Below, piece after piece: positions 21,944-32,559 of a DNA stretch of 64,000 bases. This stretch comes from Closterium sp. Naga37s-1 (lineage: Eukaryota; Streptophyta; Zygnematophyceae; Desmidiales; Closteriaceae). Position numbers and translations under genes: made by a program. The stretch is taken from the NCBI GenBank assembly GCA_947471745.1, contig CANJKZ010000409.1, positions 62,001 through 126,000 of the forward strand, read 5' to 3'. The notes under the pieces were generated by a model, which was not told the origin of the DNA, did not search any database, and worked only from the letters and a program-made list of their open reading frames with translations. The first letter of the stretch is position 1. Every line of letters begins with the position of its first letter.

Positions 21944-22952
21944 AGTTGAGCACAAGAAGTGTCTTCCTTTTCCGTCTATTGCTAAAATGATGAAACTTTA
22001 TAGTCGTAGTATTGGTAGCATATGAGTTCCCACTATATGACAGTATCATGGATAAGTGTGGTAATTGCTGTTGCGAATACGTTTGTACGCTTTTATTATT
22101 AAGTGCACTGTTCGAAGTGTGCTTACAGGGGCTCGCCATATCAAAGAGTTTGACTCTCGTGGCGAGTCAACGGGGCGCAACCGTACACAGCGGTTGCGAT
22201 CCGCGTGGCAGTTCAAGGGTCGAAATCTGCAGGAGGCAGCGTCTACAGTACGCGAAACCACCCTGGGGGCGCGGCAGAATACCGCGCCCTTGCCGAAGCT
22301 GAAGGGTCTTGCCAGCTCGACAGTAACTGGGCAACTGAATCGTTACAGCGCAACTGTAATACAGTTGCGCCTTGGTAACTGCCTGCCTGCTATGATTCCT
22401 ATATAACTGAATGTATTGCATTGTTCTTATTACACAACTTGAATTCTTGTGTCCGGCTTTCCCTCGGCCGCCGCAGTGGCACCATGTGCCAGGCCAGAAG
22501 TGCTACCTCTGAGTGACCAATTGCCCCGCCGTAGGGACGTCGTTTCCTAGAGTATATCCGCTACTCTAGCGACTTTATACAATTGCGTAGGTGCACAATG
22601 CTTCAGGTAGCCTGACGATGCACCTTGGAAACTGCAAGACCATACAAGGTCGATCAATGGTCGAGGCGTGACGATATATTGGAAACTGGAGTTCACTGAA
22701 ATTTTATATTCGGGGCCAATCCCATTGCGAACATTTATATGGTACATGCTTATAGCTTTCTGTAAGATGAATCCATTTGCTAAAGAAAAAAAAGTCTAAG
22801 GCAACAAATTGTAACACATTGGGCTTGTCGTAGAAGCAGCAGAAGCCATGGCAGAGAGCTAGAAGGTAGAATCTGGAGTTTTGTATATGGTGGCGCTCGG
22901 AAACAGTGTGGGAAAAACACTTTGTTACCGTGGATTTACAGTGGAGACAGGG
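21944..22952. other. Unassigned 1-kb stretch between Copia B and element F
   Basis: No supportable gene. Short frames at 22012-22302, 22065-22406 (plus) and 22547-22747 (minus) resemble nothing recognised. The segment 22069-22470 has LTR-like features (TGTTGCGAATACG start, a TATATAAC box near 22400, a CA-rich end), so an old solo LTR is possible. Near 22815-22860 a stretch (CACATTGGGCTTGT...GCCATGG) resembles 32995-33040 at the LINE 5' end. Confidence 0.4.
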
Positions 22953-23225
22953 TGTAAGGATTTACAACTCCTTACTGAGGCACTCGTTAGCGAGGCCATC
23001 CCGAGGGTCACGTGACGAACCTGTCTTGCCTATTTCGTCGCACCGAACCACCCCCGAGTCGCCTCCGCTCCAATCGCAACATCACCGAGCCATCCTTCGC
23101 CCGACCTCTTCGCCTAGCTAGGATTCCCCTTATAAATTCCCGTCACTTTCCTTGTATCGTGATTTCTGTAATCAGTCATTCTCGTTATTCGTTTTACTGC
23201 GCACTCTGCAAGTTCATTCATAACA
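22953..23225 (+). repeat. 5' LTR of element F
   Basis: 273 bp, TGTAAGG...ATAACA. TATA box TATAAA at 23131. Differs from the 3' LTR at two sites (CACGTGAC vs CACGCGAC; CTAGCTAG vs CTATCTAG). Confidence 0.95.
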
Positions 23226-23227
23226 CC

Positions 23228-23240
23228 TGGTATCAGAGCT
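23228..23240 (+). promoter_or_regulatory. Primer-binding site of element F
   Basis: TGGTATCAGAGCT, two bases after the LTR; matches the initiator tRNA-Met-type Copia primer site closely and places F among Copia-derived elements. Confidence 0.85.
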
Positions 23241-23365
23241 ACTTTCCTAGCCTACCCCGCTTTTTAGAGTGTAATACCCCTCGGGGGGGGGACGAGGAAG
23301 GATGTCCTGGGGTCCAGGAGTTGCCTAGGCCGGCCAAGAGAACGGGTTAGTTGCTCTTCGCGGCC

Positions 23366-24205
23366 ATGGATTTATCGTGCACTCCTCGGCACCGTCGGAT
23401 CCTTGCCTTTGACGGTCGCGATCGACCGTGACCTCCCCCCCCCCCGGGCAACGGACAGCTGGAGCTGTCGCGACGTTAAACGTAAGTTATTTCCGCTGCG
23501 TTCCGACGATTTCGGAGTTGATTTCGTGTGGCAGCTGTCCTGCGTCGGCATCTGCACGAAGATTTCGGAGTCGTCGTCCTCTGCGGCAGTTGGCGTGGTT
23601 GTTCGTCAACGTGCGCGCGAGATTTTCGGAGATCTACTATGGACATGAAGAAAAAACAAGGGGCAACTGTACGAACTCGCCAGGCGCAAATGGAGTTTTG
23701 CGTCAGAGGATCCCGACGGCTGGGAGAGATAGACGCTCAAGCCGCCCGAATTAAGCGGGGGTTGAGTTTCATCCCGTCCGACCGGATAGTACGGCGCTTA
23801 CCGTACTGGCGGGCGAGTCGTCGACGATTTTCGGCAGAAGTGCTTGTGGACAGACGGGAACTTTGGACCCGCCGACACTTACGGGCTGCAACAGACAACG
23901 ACGTGGCTGAATCGCACTTAGCGGGAGTGGGGCGCAGGCGCGAGGGCATATCGGGACTGAACACCCGAAAAATACTCGTTTGTTGCTGCGTGCCTGGAGT
24001 TGCTTGCCAGCTGTTCGACAGTTTCGAGATCGGTTTCCCCGTTCAAGGAAGCCGTTTTCGGAGACAGCCGCAGCAGCCCACGATTAAACGGTGTTCAAGG
24101 TGCTACCCCGACAATTTCGGAGTGTGGTGCAGGCCGCCGGGACACGCGAAAAGAGACTGCCCAACGGCTAAGCGGGGGTTGAAGAACGTCGTGGGGAGCA
24201 GATAA
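23366..24205 (+). pseudogene. Gag-like relic of element F with an interrupted zinc knuckle
   Basis: ATG at 23366 opens a short frame with RRILAFDGRD, similar to the start of Copia capsids, then breaks. The 225-codon frame 23528-24205 is Arg-rich and ends with KRCSRC, nine extra residues, then RPPGHAKRDCP. If the 27 nucleotides 24104-24130 are left out, the remaining residues fit a classical C-x2-C-x4-H-x4-C knuckle exactly. The 27-bp segment contains CGACAATTTCGGAGT, a motif scattered through the rest of the element. No other domain is recognised. Start and exon structure are uncertain. Confidence 0.5.
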
Positions 24206-26459
24206 AAGCCGGTGGAACCGATCTGCGGCCCTACTTCGCCCGAACCTCACCATCCCCACCGATTACTGGTTCCGACTCATGCAGTCGACCTTATTCGGAT
24301 GAATAACGGGGGTGAACACGAGCCTACCCTGCGCTGGTTAAAAGCATCTGGTTTGGTGCCCGTTCGACAGCTGTACAGAAAAGACAAAAAAATGGGGGAG
24401 TTGCGGCACTGTTCTGCTCCGACAAAAGCGGGCTGGGTGAAACAGCACGCGAAAAAATCGGGGCGCCGCACGGACAACATTGGTGCAGTTCGCTGGTTTC
24501 TCCTGACCCGGGCGTCTACACGAGGTGACGTCGCAGCGGCGAAGCAGGGACCGGGAGCTGTGGAGTTTAGTGGCGCGACGTTTGCGGTGGGTTGCAAAAC
24601 GGTTGGGCGACAGTTCCTTTTAAATAAGGGTTCCCGACTCCGATAGTTTTTGCCCCTCCACCGTAGACGGGTTCGCGCGGGCAACACCGACTATACCCCA
24701 TCCGACAAAAGCGGACGCTGGGTGAACGGCGGGAAGCGGAATTGTCGGGGGGTGAAACGACCAAAAAAACAATACTGAAGCTGCGGGTATTTCTTCGCTT
24801 CTTGGAGTGCGGTTGAGTCGTTGGGGGACTTCGCCTGAAGGGCACTTTTCGAAGTTGCCTGGCAAGAAACGCAGCGGCAAGGATTCCTAGGACCCTCGGT
24901 GTTTAAACGCACACCTCGGGAAATTCCTCAGAAAAAGGGAGCGTGGGAGCAGTCGTAGCTTCGGGGACTTCTCGGTGGGAGCAACAGGTTATTTTGTTAA
25001 GCAACATTGGCGGAAGCAGTTTTCAACTACGAAGTCAACGGCGTTGATGCCACTAGGTTCCGTGAAATTCGGTCTCGGAATAACCCATGGCAGTCCCCGG
25101 TTCTCGATTGTACCCACATGCTGGGGTCGGGTAACCCGAAGGAAACTGATGGTGACCGAGTGGGCGGCTATAGCACGTCCGAGATTTTCGGAGGCGAACT
25201 GCAACTGCAACTGCGGATTTACGGGGCTGTGTCTTCGACCGACAATTTCGGAGTTTTACGTGGGGACTTACAGGTTTTACGGCGAGAAGCGCCGACAATT
25301 TCGTGGGAGTACTTTGGAGTTTGGTTAAACGCGTGCAACACCGCCGTGGGGCAACACCGCGGGAACTACACGGACTTTTCAAGGGGTACGAACGACTTAC
25401 GACGAACTGAAGAAGGCGGCATCAACAGTGACGAGGGGGGAGAGACAGCTGCAATTTTTCATCTCTGCCCAAGAGCCCTCAGCGCATTACGACAAATGGC
25501 TCGGCAAGTCTGGACAAAGCCGCCGAAGGTGCTGACATCATCTGACACTTGGTCTGCGTTCGACAATATTTTCGGAGTGACTTTCGATTTGGTTACTGCT
25601 TCGACAACCATCGCTGGCTCTCGATAATCAATTTCGCTGCCAATCGCTCTCGATCGCCGACTTCGACAACACTCGTAACTCCCGATTTTACGGCCAGAGG
25701 ATTTCGGGATACAACCGCTCCATCTCTACAAACGACAACACGCTCCACTCGACCCGCCCACGACAAACGAAATTACATTCGCCACGTCAGGTGCTGCCAG
25801 CTGCAACTGCTGAAGATATCGCCTGATTTCCGGTGATGTGACGACAAAACAGGTTCAGTTCGAGCAACGCATATTTTCCGTCGCGGTTTCTGGGCTACGA
25901 CTTCCGGTTCGCCCCTGAAGATTTAATGAGAAACGTCACACCTAGTTTCGTCATCGAATTTCCATTCCGACACAATTTCATCTGGACTTCTTCGCTCAAC
26001 ACTCGTTTACAGTGGGACTTAACACATGGTTTTGGTTGTTTTTGTCTCGGCGCAGCTGCGAAACGTTTTCTGTTGTTCAGTTCTTGGAGGGGGGGAGAAA
26101 GTGCACTGTTTCTTTCCTCGGCGTATTCTTCGGCACTATTCTGACTTTGTCAGAATGCGGCAGCACGACGGACGACTGCGATCGCGCCAACGAAATCCAC
26201 GGTCCCTGCTCAATCGAGTTTGAACTTCGCGTCAGCAGGTTCCCTCCTTCTCGCGTCAGTCGTCGACCGTCCGATCTACATCTGCTAGATCAATGGTACA
26301 CATTCCAACCTTCACAACCATTTGGCCCAGTTCATCCTCGACCGTCAGATCGAAATCGGACTCCATCGACGGCCGACATTCCAACCTTTTCAAAAATATT
26401 GTCAGCCGTCGGATTCAGCTGAAGGGGAGATCTACGGCATCCTCGCTAGTGTGGGGCCT
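24206..26459 (+). other. Interior of element F without a clear gene
   Basis: About 2.2 kb with only short frames. The frame at 24212-24646 includes LIRMNNGGEHEPTLRWLKASGL, faintly like the Copia integrase segment RTDNGGEF...L...GI, so this may be a Pol trace. Short dispersed repeats are frequent: CGACAATTTCGGAGT-like (25180, 25238, 25291, 25560), CCGACAAAAGCGG...CTGGGTGAA (24418, 24699), and AAGCGGGGGTTGA (23753, 24170). The remainder shows nothing I can name. Confidence 0.5.
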
Positions 26460-26476
26460 GTTTTCAGTACAGGACT
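26460..26476 (+). repeat. Left target-site duplication of the LINE
   Basis: 17-bp GTTTTCAGTACAGGACT, repeated at 33086-33102. The length and the adjoining poly(T) run are typical of target-primed reverse transcription. Confidence 0.9.
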
Positions 26477-26600
26477 TTTTTTTTTTTTTTTTTTGGGACA
26501 TAATACACTATACAATGCATTACATCCACAGTCGTAACTGTAAAAAGAGGGAAGGTGCAGGCTACCGACTTGCGCTTTGCACTGCCTTCCCTGTAGCCAT

Positions 26601-29600
26601 TTACGGTGGCTTAAAGAAAGTGCTGGGTCTCTCCCATATCGAGTTGAAAGCACTAATCCACACCAGTTGTTCGTCTTGTACGCAGATGCGGCTCAGTGCG
26701 GCAGCTTCGCTAGTTGCCAAATTTGTCCAGACTCCTCCATCCCCTCTCTTCCTCGGACCTTCCTTGCCACCGCACCCCTCACTGTAGATCCGCACATGTC
26801 TCCTGAAGTTTGCCCCAATCTTCCTAGCCACTCGCTTGGGTTCAAAAAAATTCTTCCGGAAAACCGCGTCACACCTCTCCAGCCAGATGTGCCTGAAGGT
26901 GAGCGCAATCAGTGTCGATTCTGGGAAACCGGAGGTAGTGCTGTCTTCAGCAAATAGCAGCTCGCCTAGTGTCCCTACTGCTCTTGCTGGGTTGATCAGG
27001 CGCAGTGAGTCCTGAAGCGCGCCACAAATTCCGCTCACCACCGGGCAGCTCATCAAGCAATGGGTAGGCGACTCTTCTTGTTTGCAGTGAGGGCAGCATG
27101 CACGCGAGCCAAAAAAGGCCAGCCTGCTGCCCACTTGGAGATTGTGGCTGTGTAACCTCAGCAAAACTTCTCTTGCCTTGGCTGGGACATCCAGCGAGTC
27201 CCTTTTCCTGATAGCCCTCTCCCAGTCAATCTTCCCTCCCCAGCTCTCTTCCCACTTTTTCTGCTGCTTTGGCTGCTGCACCGGCTTCTTGAGTAGATGC
27301 CTCAGCTTTCTTTGAGCCGTTGGTTTGCCCTCCCCACATAGAAACGAAGTCCTTAGTCGCGTCAGTGGGTCACCCGCCTTCCCTACCACGTACCCTTCGC
27401 GTGCCACCATCGGAGTCAGTATGTTAATCCGCGACGGTGTCTGCGCCTCTACCCCCGTATGTGTTATCTTCCCCTTGATGTCCACAGCCACTCTTTCGCA
27501 CTTAAGATCTTCCTTGTCTGACAGCGTCACTTGAAAATAACTCTGCCTTCCTTCCACCGTTCTCCCCACTTTGACCAGGGTCGTGGTTTCCGCAATTTCC
27601 GCCGCCGACACTTTCGCAAGTAGTTTTAATTTCCAGCTCTCCAAGACTGCCTTCCAGGCCCTCAGCGCCCATCTCGCCGTGGACGAACGTCCCGTTTGTT
27701 TGGTCAGCGTCCACAGGTCCTTCACCTTCCAACTCCCGTCATACTCCTCCTGCAGTAAGTCTCCCACTTTTAGGCCCTTCAGACACTCCGCGCCTTTCTG
27801 CCTCCCGAAAGGGCTCTCCCCTTGGTAGTGGATCCATTTGCTGAACCACAGGTGTTCTTCCTCCATCTCCCACCTGTTCGCAGGTTCGGGCATCTCCGGC
27901 AGTTGCTTCTCCCATATCAACGGCACCAGTGATTGCCATCGTTCACTGCCGCCTTTCCACTCCGCGAGGATTGCTTTGTGTGCCAGCAGTGTTGCCCAGC
28001 CCAGGGGCATATTTGCTGCTTTCTCCATCAGCCACTGCTTCATCGGATTTCCTTCCAGCAGGGCCGCCCCCAGGTTCCATAGCGCTAGTCCATTGACTCT
28101 TTCCGTCGGGCTGATCACCCCCAACCCCCCTTCTTTCCTGCTCAGGTGTGCCAGGAACTCGCTCCAGAGAATGAAATGTTTCTCCTCATCCGCACAGCCT
28201 TTCGATATGAAGTTGTGGCAGAGCTTTGTAATCTTCTTCCATATCTGCTTCGGTGGCTGGTAGATCTGCACCTGGAAGAGAATCACCGGCATCACGTACG
28301 CGTTCAGCACCGTCACTCTTGCCGATGTGGTCAGGTGCAATTTTTCCCAGTTGCGCAGTATCGTATTTACCCGCACCAATGCTCTATCCCAAGTCGGTTC
28401 TGTCCTCCCGTCTGCCGTGATCCATATGCCTAACAGCCTTTCTGGTTTGTCTCTTTCCGCCCAGCCGAAACCTGTGTCCGTTCGTGGGGGGAGTAGTCTG
28501 TTCTTCCCCAGCGGCATCACCGTGGACTTCCCTTGGTTAACTTGCAAGCCTGACCTGGCACTGAAGTCATCAAGCAGCTTCTGCGCCTTCCCTAGCTGCA
28601 CCTTGCCTTGCAGCAACAACGTCGTATCGTCCGCGTACCCCAAGTACGTCAGCTCCCCTTTTCCTCTTTTTTGCAGCCCCAATTTCCTTCTCTTTGCTTC
28701 CTGACACAGTGGTTCAGCCGCGCAGATGAAGAGATACGGTGCAAGCGGGCAGCCTTGCCTTACTCCCGACTCCACCGCTACCTTCTCCCCCAGCCAACCG
28801 TTGACCAAGAGCTGAGTCGCCGCCTGATCATGCAGTCCCTTCGTCCACTTGATGAAAGCTTCCGGGAAGCCCATCTGCTCCAATGTACGGAATAAGAAGC
28901 TTCGTGACACCGAATCATACGCTTTTTGAAAGTCGACCATTAGTAAGTACCAGTCTTCTCTCCCCAGTACTGCAGCATCAATTGTGTCCGCCACCACTTT
29001 CACCGCGTCTGCTAGTCTCCTTCCTGGGACGAAGCCGAACTGGTTTTCAGAGATGACCTGCGGCAGCTCTTTTTTCATCCTGTTCGCCAACAGCTTCGCT
29101 ACTATCTTGTAGACTGCTCCCAGCAAAGTGATAGGTCGATAGTTCCCTAAGTCTGTTTTCTCCCCCTTCTTGTGCAGCAGGATCGTTACGGCCGTGGAGA
29201 AACTTTCCGGCAGTTCTGCATTTTTTTCAAAATCCTTCATGAAGTCCATCACCGTGTCACCAAGCAGGTCCCAGTTGTCCTCTAGAAGCTCCTTTGGCAG
29301 CCCATCTGCCCCCGGAGCCTTACCCCTCGGAAGTTCTTTCATCGCTTTTTTAACCTCGGCTTCTGTCCACGGCGCAGCTAACCGGCCCGCTCCTTCTGCG
29401 TTCAGCGTCTTGCAGGGATCCACTGGCCACTCCTCCAGCCCCTCGTTGCGCGTTTTATCTTGGAAGAGTTTGGTGAAGAAATCCGACACCGCCGTCAGCA
29501 CCTCTCTTTCTCCTTCGAACTTATTCCCTTCGTGCAGCACCTCCTTAATTGACGTCTTCGCTTTCCTCGATGATATCCTCCTGGTCAAAAACTTTGTCGC

Positions 29601-30710
29601 AATCTCCCCATCCAATTCTGCTCCCACTCCTGCCATTGTCTGCTTCCGCTTCCTCTGACTGTCTCTGTAAGCCTTCAGTTGCGCCTCAAATTTCACCAGC
29701 TCATCATATTTGTCCGTTTGTCCAGTGTCTGCCATAAACTCCTGCCGTAACGCCGCTACTTTGTCCTCCAGATGAGCAATGGTTCTCCCGATCCTTTTCC
29801 TCTCCTCCCTTGCATGAGCTTTCAGGCTGGCCTGCAGCGTACTGAGAGTGGATTGCAGCCCTTTTCCACCCTTATCTTTCTGGCCTTGCACCACCTTCTG
29901 TATCGTCTGTCTGGTACCCCTGCTTCTTGCTTGCGTAGCGTGCATCCTCCACAGCCCAGGGCCGTAGTCTGCTCCCGTCGTCGCCGTCAGGACGGTGGTG
30001 ATCCCAAACCAGTGATCAGTGACTCCCACCGGCGCCGCCATGTGATATGCATCTGCCACCATCGGTAACATCGAGAGTGACACCAGCGCGCGATCAATGC
30101 GCGAACTCGTCATCGTCGATTTTGCCAGAAAGGTGTACTCCAGCCTCGTTGGATAAAGTGTTCTGAAGGTGTCTCTTAGCTCCCAGCTCGAGCATGCATC
30201 CAGCATCCTCTTATTTTCAGCTTCCGATCCCCCCATTGAGGTTTTGTCCATGACAGGGTCCGCCACCACGTTGAGGTCGCCTGTCAGCAGTAGATGACCC
30301 GATTTCGGCAGAGAGTCCATGAAACCAACCAAGCAGTCTCTGAAGAAAACCCCTCTTGCCGTTGCTTGTGCAGGGAAGTAAGCCGCTACCAGCGTCCATG
30401 ACAGTTCTCTCCAAGTGACGGTTACTGCTACTAATCTTCCTGATTCATGAGCCCGCATGTCACTGAATCCCACTTCTTTGTTAAAACTCAGGATTGCCAC
30501 CCCCCCCGCCGTTTCTTCCACGGATGCCACTGCCTTCGCCATTGACTTTGTTTGGGTCCAGAAATTATGGTCCTCCTGCAGCCTTGTGTCCGTAAGGATT
30601 ACTATCCCCCTCGACTTGTCGAGCCACTCTTGCAGGCACTCCCGCTTCTCGGCGCCGCCCAGCCCATTTACATTGAGCGCGCCAATGGTGAGTTCGTGCT
30701 TTTTATCCAT
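26601..30710 (-). CDS. LINE ORF2: APE endonuclease and reverse transcriptase
   Basis: 1369 codons, uninterrupted, ATG at 30710. Residues 1-240: apurinic-type endonuclease (LNVNGLG, LLLTGDLNVV, SSRIDRAL, TDHWFG), which nicks target DNA. Residues about 455-760: LINE reverse transcriptase (GKAPGADGLPKELL, NYRPITLLGAVYKIVAKLLANR, NQFGFVPGRR, ESGVRQGCPLAPYLF, YADD near 690). Residues near 1205: a zinc finger of zf-RVT type (CCPHCKQEESPTHCLMSCP). The usual Glu of the endonuclease ETH block appears as TDTRLQ. Its start codon lies in the ORF1 stop region (ATGGATAA), suggesting coupled translation. All catalytic motifs needed are seen, so this is a candidate active copy. Confidence 0.95.
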   Translation of the reverse strand: MDKKHELTIGALNVNGLGGAEKRECLQEWLDKSRGIVILTDTRLQEDHNFWTQTKSMAKAVASVEETAGGVAILSFNKEVGFSDMRAHESGRLVAVTVTWRELSWTLVAAYFPAQATARGVFFRDCLVGFMDSLPKSGHLLLTGDLNVVADPVMDKTSMGGSEAENKRMLDACSSWELRDTFRTLYPTRLEYTFLAKSTMTSSRIDRALVSLSMLPMVADAYHMAAPVGVTDHWFGITTVLTATTGADYGPGLWRMHATQARSRGTRQTIQKVVQGQKDKGGKGLQSTLSTLQASLKAHAREERKRIGRTIAHLEDKVAALRQEFMADTGQTDKYDELVKFEAQLKAYRDSQRKRKQTMAGVGAELDGEIATKFLTRRISSRKAKTSIKEVLHEGNKFEGEREVLTAVSDFFTKLFQDKTRNEGLEEWPVDPCKTLNAEGAGRLAAPWTEAEVKKAMKELPRGKAPGADGLPKELLEDNWDLLGDTVMDFMKDFEKNAELPESFSTAVTILLHKKGEKTDLGNYRPITLLGAVYKIVAKLLANRMKKELPQVISENQFGFVPGRRLADAVKVVADTIDAAVLGREDWYLLMVDFQKAYDSVSRSFLFRTLEQMGFPEAFIKWTKGLHDQAATQLLVNGWLGEKVAVESGVRQGCPLAPYLFICAAEPLCQEAKRRKLGLQKRGKGELTYLGYADDTTLLLQGKVQLGKAQKLLDDFSARSGLQVNQGKSTVMPLGKNRLLPPRTDTGFGWAERDKPERLLGIWITADGRTEPTWDRALVRVNTILRNWEKLHLTTSARVTVLNAYVMPVILFQVQIYQPPKQIWKKITKLCHNFISKGCADEEKHFILWSEFLAHLSRKEGGLGVISPTERVNGLALWNLGAALLEGNPMKQWLMEKAANMPLGWATLLAHKAILAEWKGGSERWQSLVPLIWEKQLPEMPEPANRWEMEEEHLWFSKWIHYQGESPFGRQKGAECLKGLKVGDLLQEEYDGSWKVKDLWTLTKQTGRSSTARWALRAWKAVLESWKLKLLAKVSAAEIAETTTLVKVGRTVEGRQSYFQVTLSDKEDLKCERVAVDIKGKITHTGVEAQTPSRINILTPMVAREGYVVGKAGDPLTRLRTSFLCGEGKPTAQRKLRHLLKKPVQQPKQQKKWEESWGGKIDWERAIRKRDSLDVPAKAREVLLRLHSHNLQVGSRLAFFGSRACCPHCKQEESPTHCLMSCPVVSGICGALQDSLRLINPARAVGTLGELLFAEDSTTSGFPESTLIALTFRHIWLERCDAVFRKNFFEPKRVARKIGANFRRHVRIYSEGCGGKEGPRKRGDGGVWTNLATSEAAALSRICVQDEQLVWISAFNSIWERPSTFFKPP

Positions 30711-32559
30711 TAAACCACTGGTTGAGACCCCTCTTCATCCACGGGTCTGGCAGTTCCTTTGTTCCGTTCTTCACTGACTGCAGCAGCCTCCACCGGTCAA
30801 GAAAGCGTGTTGCAAAGATGATACCACAGAGTACAGCTGATGCAAGCGAGATGCTAACCACCGCTCCTCCTACCACTACGGTCTGAAGTTCATGAAGAAA
30901 ACCCTCACACTTTTCCTCCCATGCCGCTACTCTCTCAAGCCCACTTTGACGGGATACACAACAAGGCTTCGTCTGCAGATTGCGACTCTGAGCACCCTCA
31001 TGCTGATGCAAGCACCCAGAGCTTCCAGCATTGACCTCCTTTACTTCGTCGGCTTCACAGTGTACTCCTTTTTGAAGGCGAGCATCTTCTGCGAGAACAC
31101 ACTGGCACGGTTTGCTGAGACTTCCTTCTTCAACCCTCCCTTGTGGCGGGCAGACGCGATGTGAGCAGATGCCTGCTCGAAACGGTTCCCTTGAGCCTTT
31201 TCGCACACAGTCTGGACACAGACCCATTCCTCCCGAGCACCGCCGGTGGAGGTGAGAATAACAGCCGGGTCCCTCATGATACGCTTCAGAAGATCTGAGG
31301 CTTTCAGGGATGCCGCTGCGGGGGGGGAGGAGCAGGCATCCGTCAGTACGAGACAAGAGATGAGGAGCGAGCGACAAGGTGGGGACCACCAACGAGTAAG
31401 TAGTTGCACAGCTTATACCGTTCATCTCGTGAACCTGTTTAACCGTCAGGTTCCAGTTGTTGAAATTCTCCTGTCTCGGGGAAACATAACGATCATGGTA
31501 GCGTGACATGTGTTGTCCTCCGCAGAAATCGCAGGTCAGCGACGGGAAGTGGAGCAGATATCGCTTCGCCGTGGTCGGATCTTCCACAAAGTACCTCCAG
31601 CGGTACTCGTCGTCCACATGAGGGATGAGCAAGCCGCGGATGCGATCGGTGTCCAGTCCCGTCACAGGATCAACCGTCCGATGAAAGCCGAAACCGCTGG
31701 CGAAGGCACTCCTGCCTCTCTTCACCAGCTTCGACACCACCAGGAGACGGCGAACCAGCTCCGCCGTTATGTCTGCAGGTACGCCTTTAACCACCACTTC
31801 CTTAGCCGTTGGGTTCAACACACGCTCCCTCAAGAAGCGCGCATCTTCAGGGTGTTGCCAGGTGAGGTCGATGAAGTCCCCATTTACACACTCATGGCGA
31901 ATCACTTGATTCCAGACGAAGTTCGCGTCGCGGACTTGGTTGAAAGTGACTTGCAGGCGACCATAACGCTCTCCAGAAAAGTACACCGCCGTCAGATCTT
32001 GATATGTCGTAGTCAGTAACGCATCCTGCGTCAGGTGTTCCCTCCATTCATCCAGCATTGCTGCGACCGTAACAGCAGCACGCTTAACCTCAACTTTCCT
32101 GGAGAAAGGCACCAGTAGTGTTAGTGAGAATCTCTTCAAGGCAATAACACTGTTAAGCGAGTCAGGTTCCAGATGTTCATCGGAGTCATCACTTAGGTAG
32201 CCATCGTCCTCTTCATCCGGAGATGCCATCGACGGAGCATCTTCATCATCATGTGTCTTCTCTGCCGTAGTAGCCTCATCACGTAAACCATCCTCCGTCG
32301 CGGAGTCCTGAGAGTTGTCCAATAATCCACCCTCCTCATCCTGGTCCTTCACCCCTGAGTCCGTGCCATTATCAGCCTTGTGCTGCAGGTCCGACAGAGC
32401 TTCAAATGGTCCGATCACTGGAGCAGAGGAGGAGCTCGCTTGAGATTTTCCCCCAGCAGTAGGGTCCTTCACAGGTACGTCAGGTGCGTCTGCCGTTTCC
32501 TTGTCTGCGACATTGTCCGCTGCCTTCTTGTTGCTCTTGTTGCTTCGTCCCTTCCCCAT
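30703..32559 (-). CDS. LINE ORF1: RNA-binding protein
   Basis: The frame is open from 33054, but the ATG at 32559 (MGKGRSNKSNKK) is the likelier start because it follows an apparent 5' UTR and opens a Lys-rich, then acidic, typical ORF1 N-terminus. That gives 618 codons. The middle (about 31480-32100) resembles a plant-LINE RNA-binding region, and a Cys/His cluster CDFCGGQHMSRYHDRY lies near 31500-31550. After a C8 run (31321-31328) the frame looks less protein-like, while a second frame (31041-31409) reads sensibly until a stop. The original frame stays open to the end and gains a hydrophobic segment VVVGGAVVSISLASAVLCGI near 30820-30880. A slip at the C run is possible. Confidence 0.75.
   Translation of the reverse strand: MGKGRSNKSNKKAADNVADKETADAPDVPVKDPTAGGKSQASSSSAPVIGPFEALSDLQHKADNGTDSGVKDQDEEGGLLDNSQDSATEDGLRDEATTAEKTHDDEDAPSMASPDEEDDGYLSDDSDEHLEPDSLNSVIALKRFSLTLLVPFSRKVEVKRAAVTVAAMLDEWREHLTQDALLTTTYQDLTAVYFSGERYGRLQVTFNQVRDANFVWNQVIRHECVNGDFIDLTWQHPEDARFLRERVLNPTAKEVVVKGVPADITAELVRRLLVVSKLVKRGRSAFASGFGFHRTVDPVTGLDTDRIRGLLIPHVDDEYRWRYFVEDPTTAKRYLLHFPSLTCDFCGGQHMSRYHDRYVSPRQENFNNWNLTVKQVHEMNGISCATTYSLVVPTLSLAPHLLSRTDGCLLLPPRSGIPESLRSSEAYHEGPGCYSHLHRRCSGGMGLCPDCVRKGSREPFRAGICSHRVCPPQGRVEEGSLSKPCQCVLAEDARLQKGVHCEADEVKEVNAGSSGCLHQHEGAQSRNLQTKPCCVSRQSGLERVAAWEEKCEGFLHELQTVVVGGAVVSISLASAVLCGIIFATRFLDRWRLLQSVKNGTKELPDPWMKRGLNQWFNG

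Noticed and set aside
22547..22747. 66-codon minus-strand frame
   Set aside because: Considered as a Copia tail but no conserved RNase H motif could be matched.
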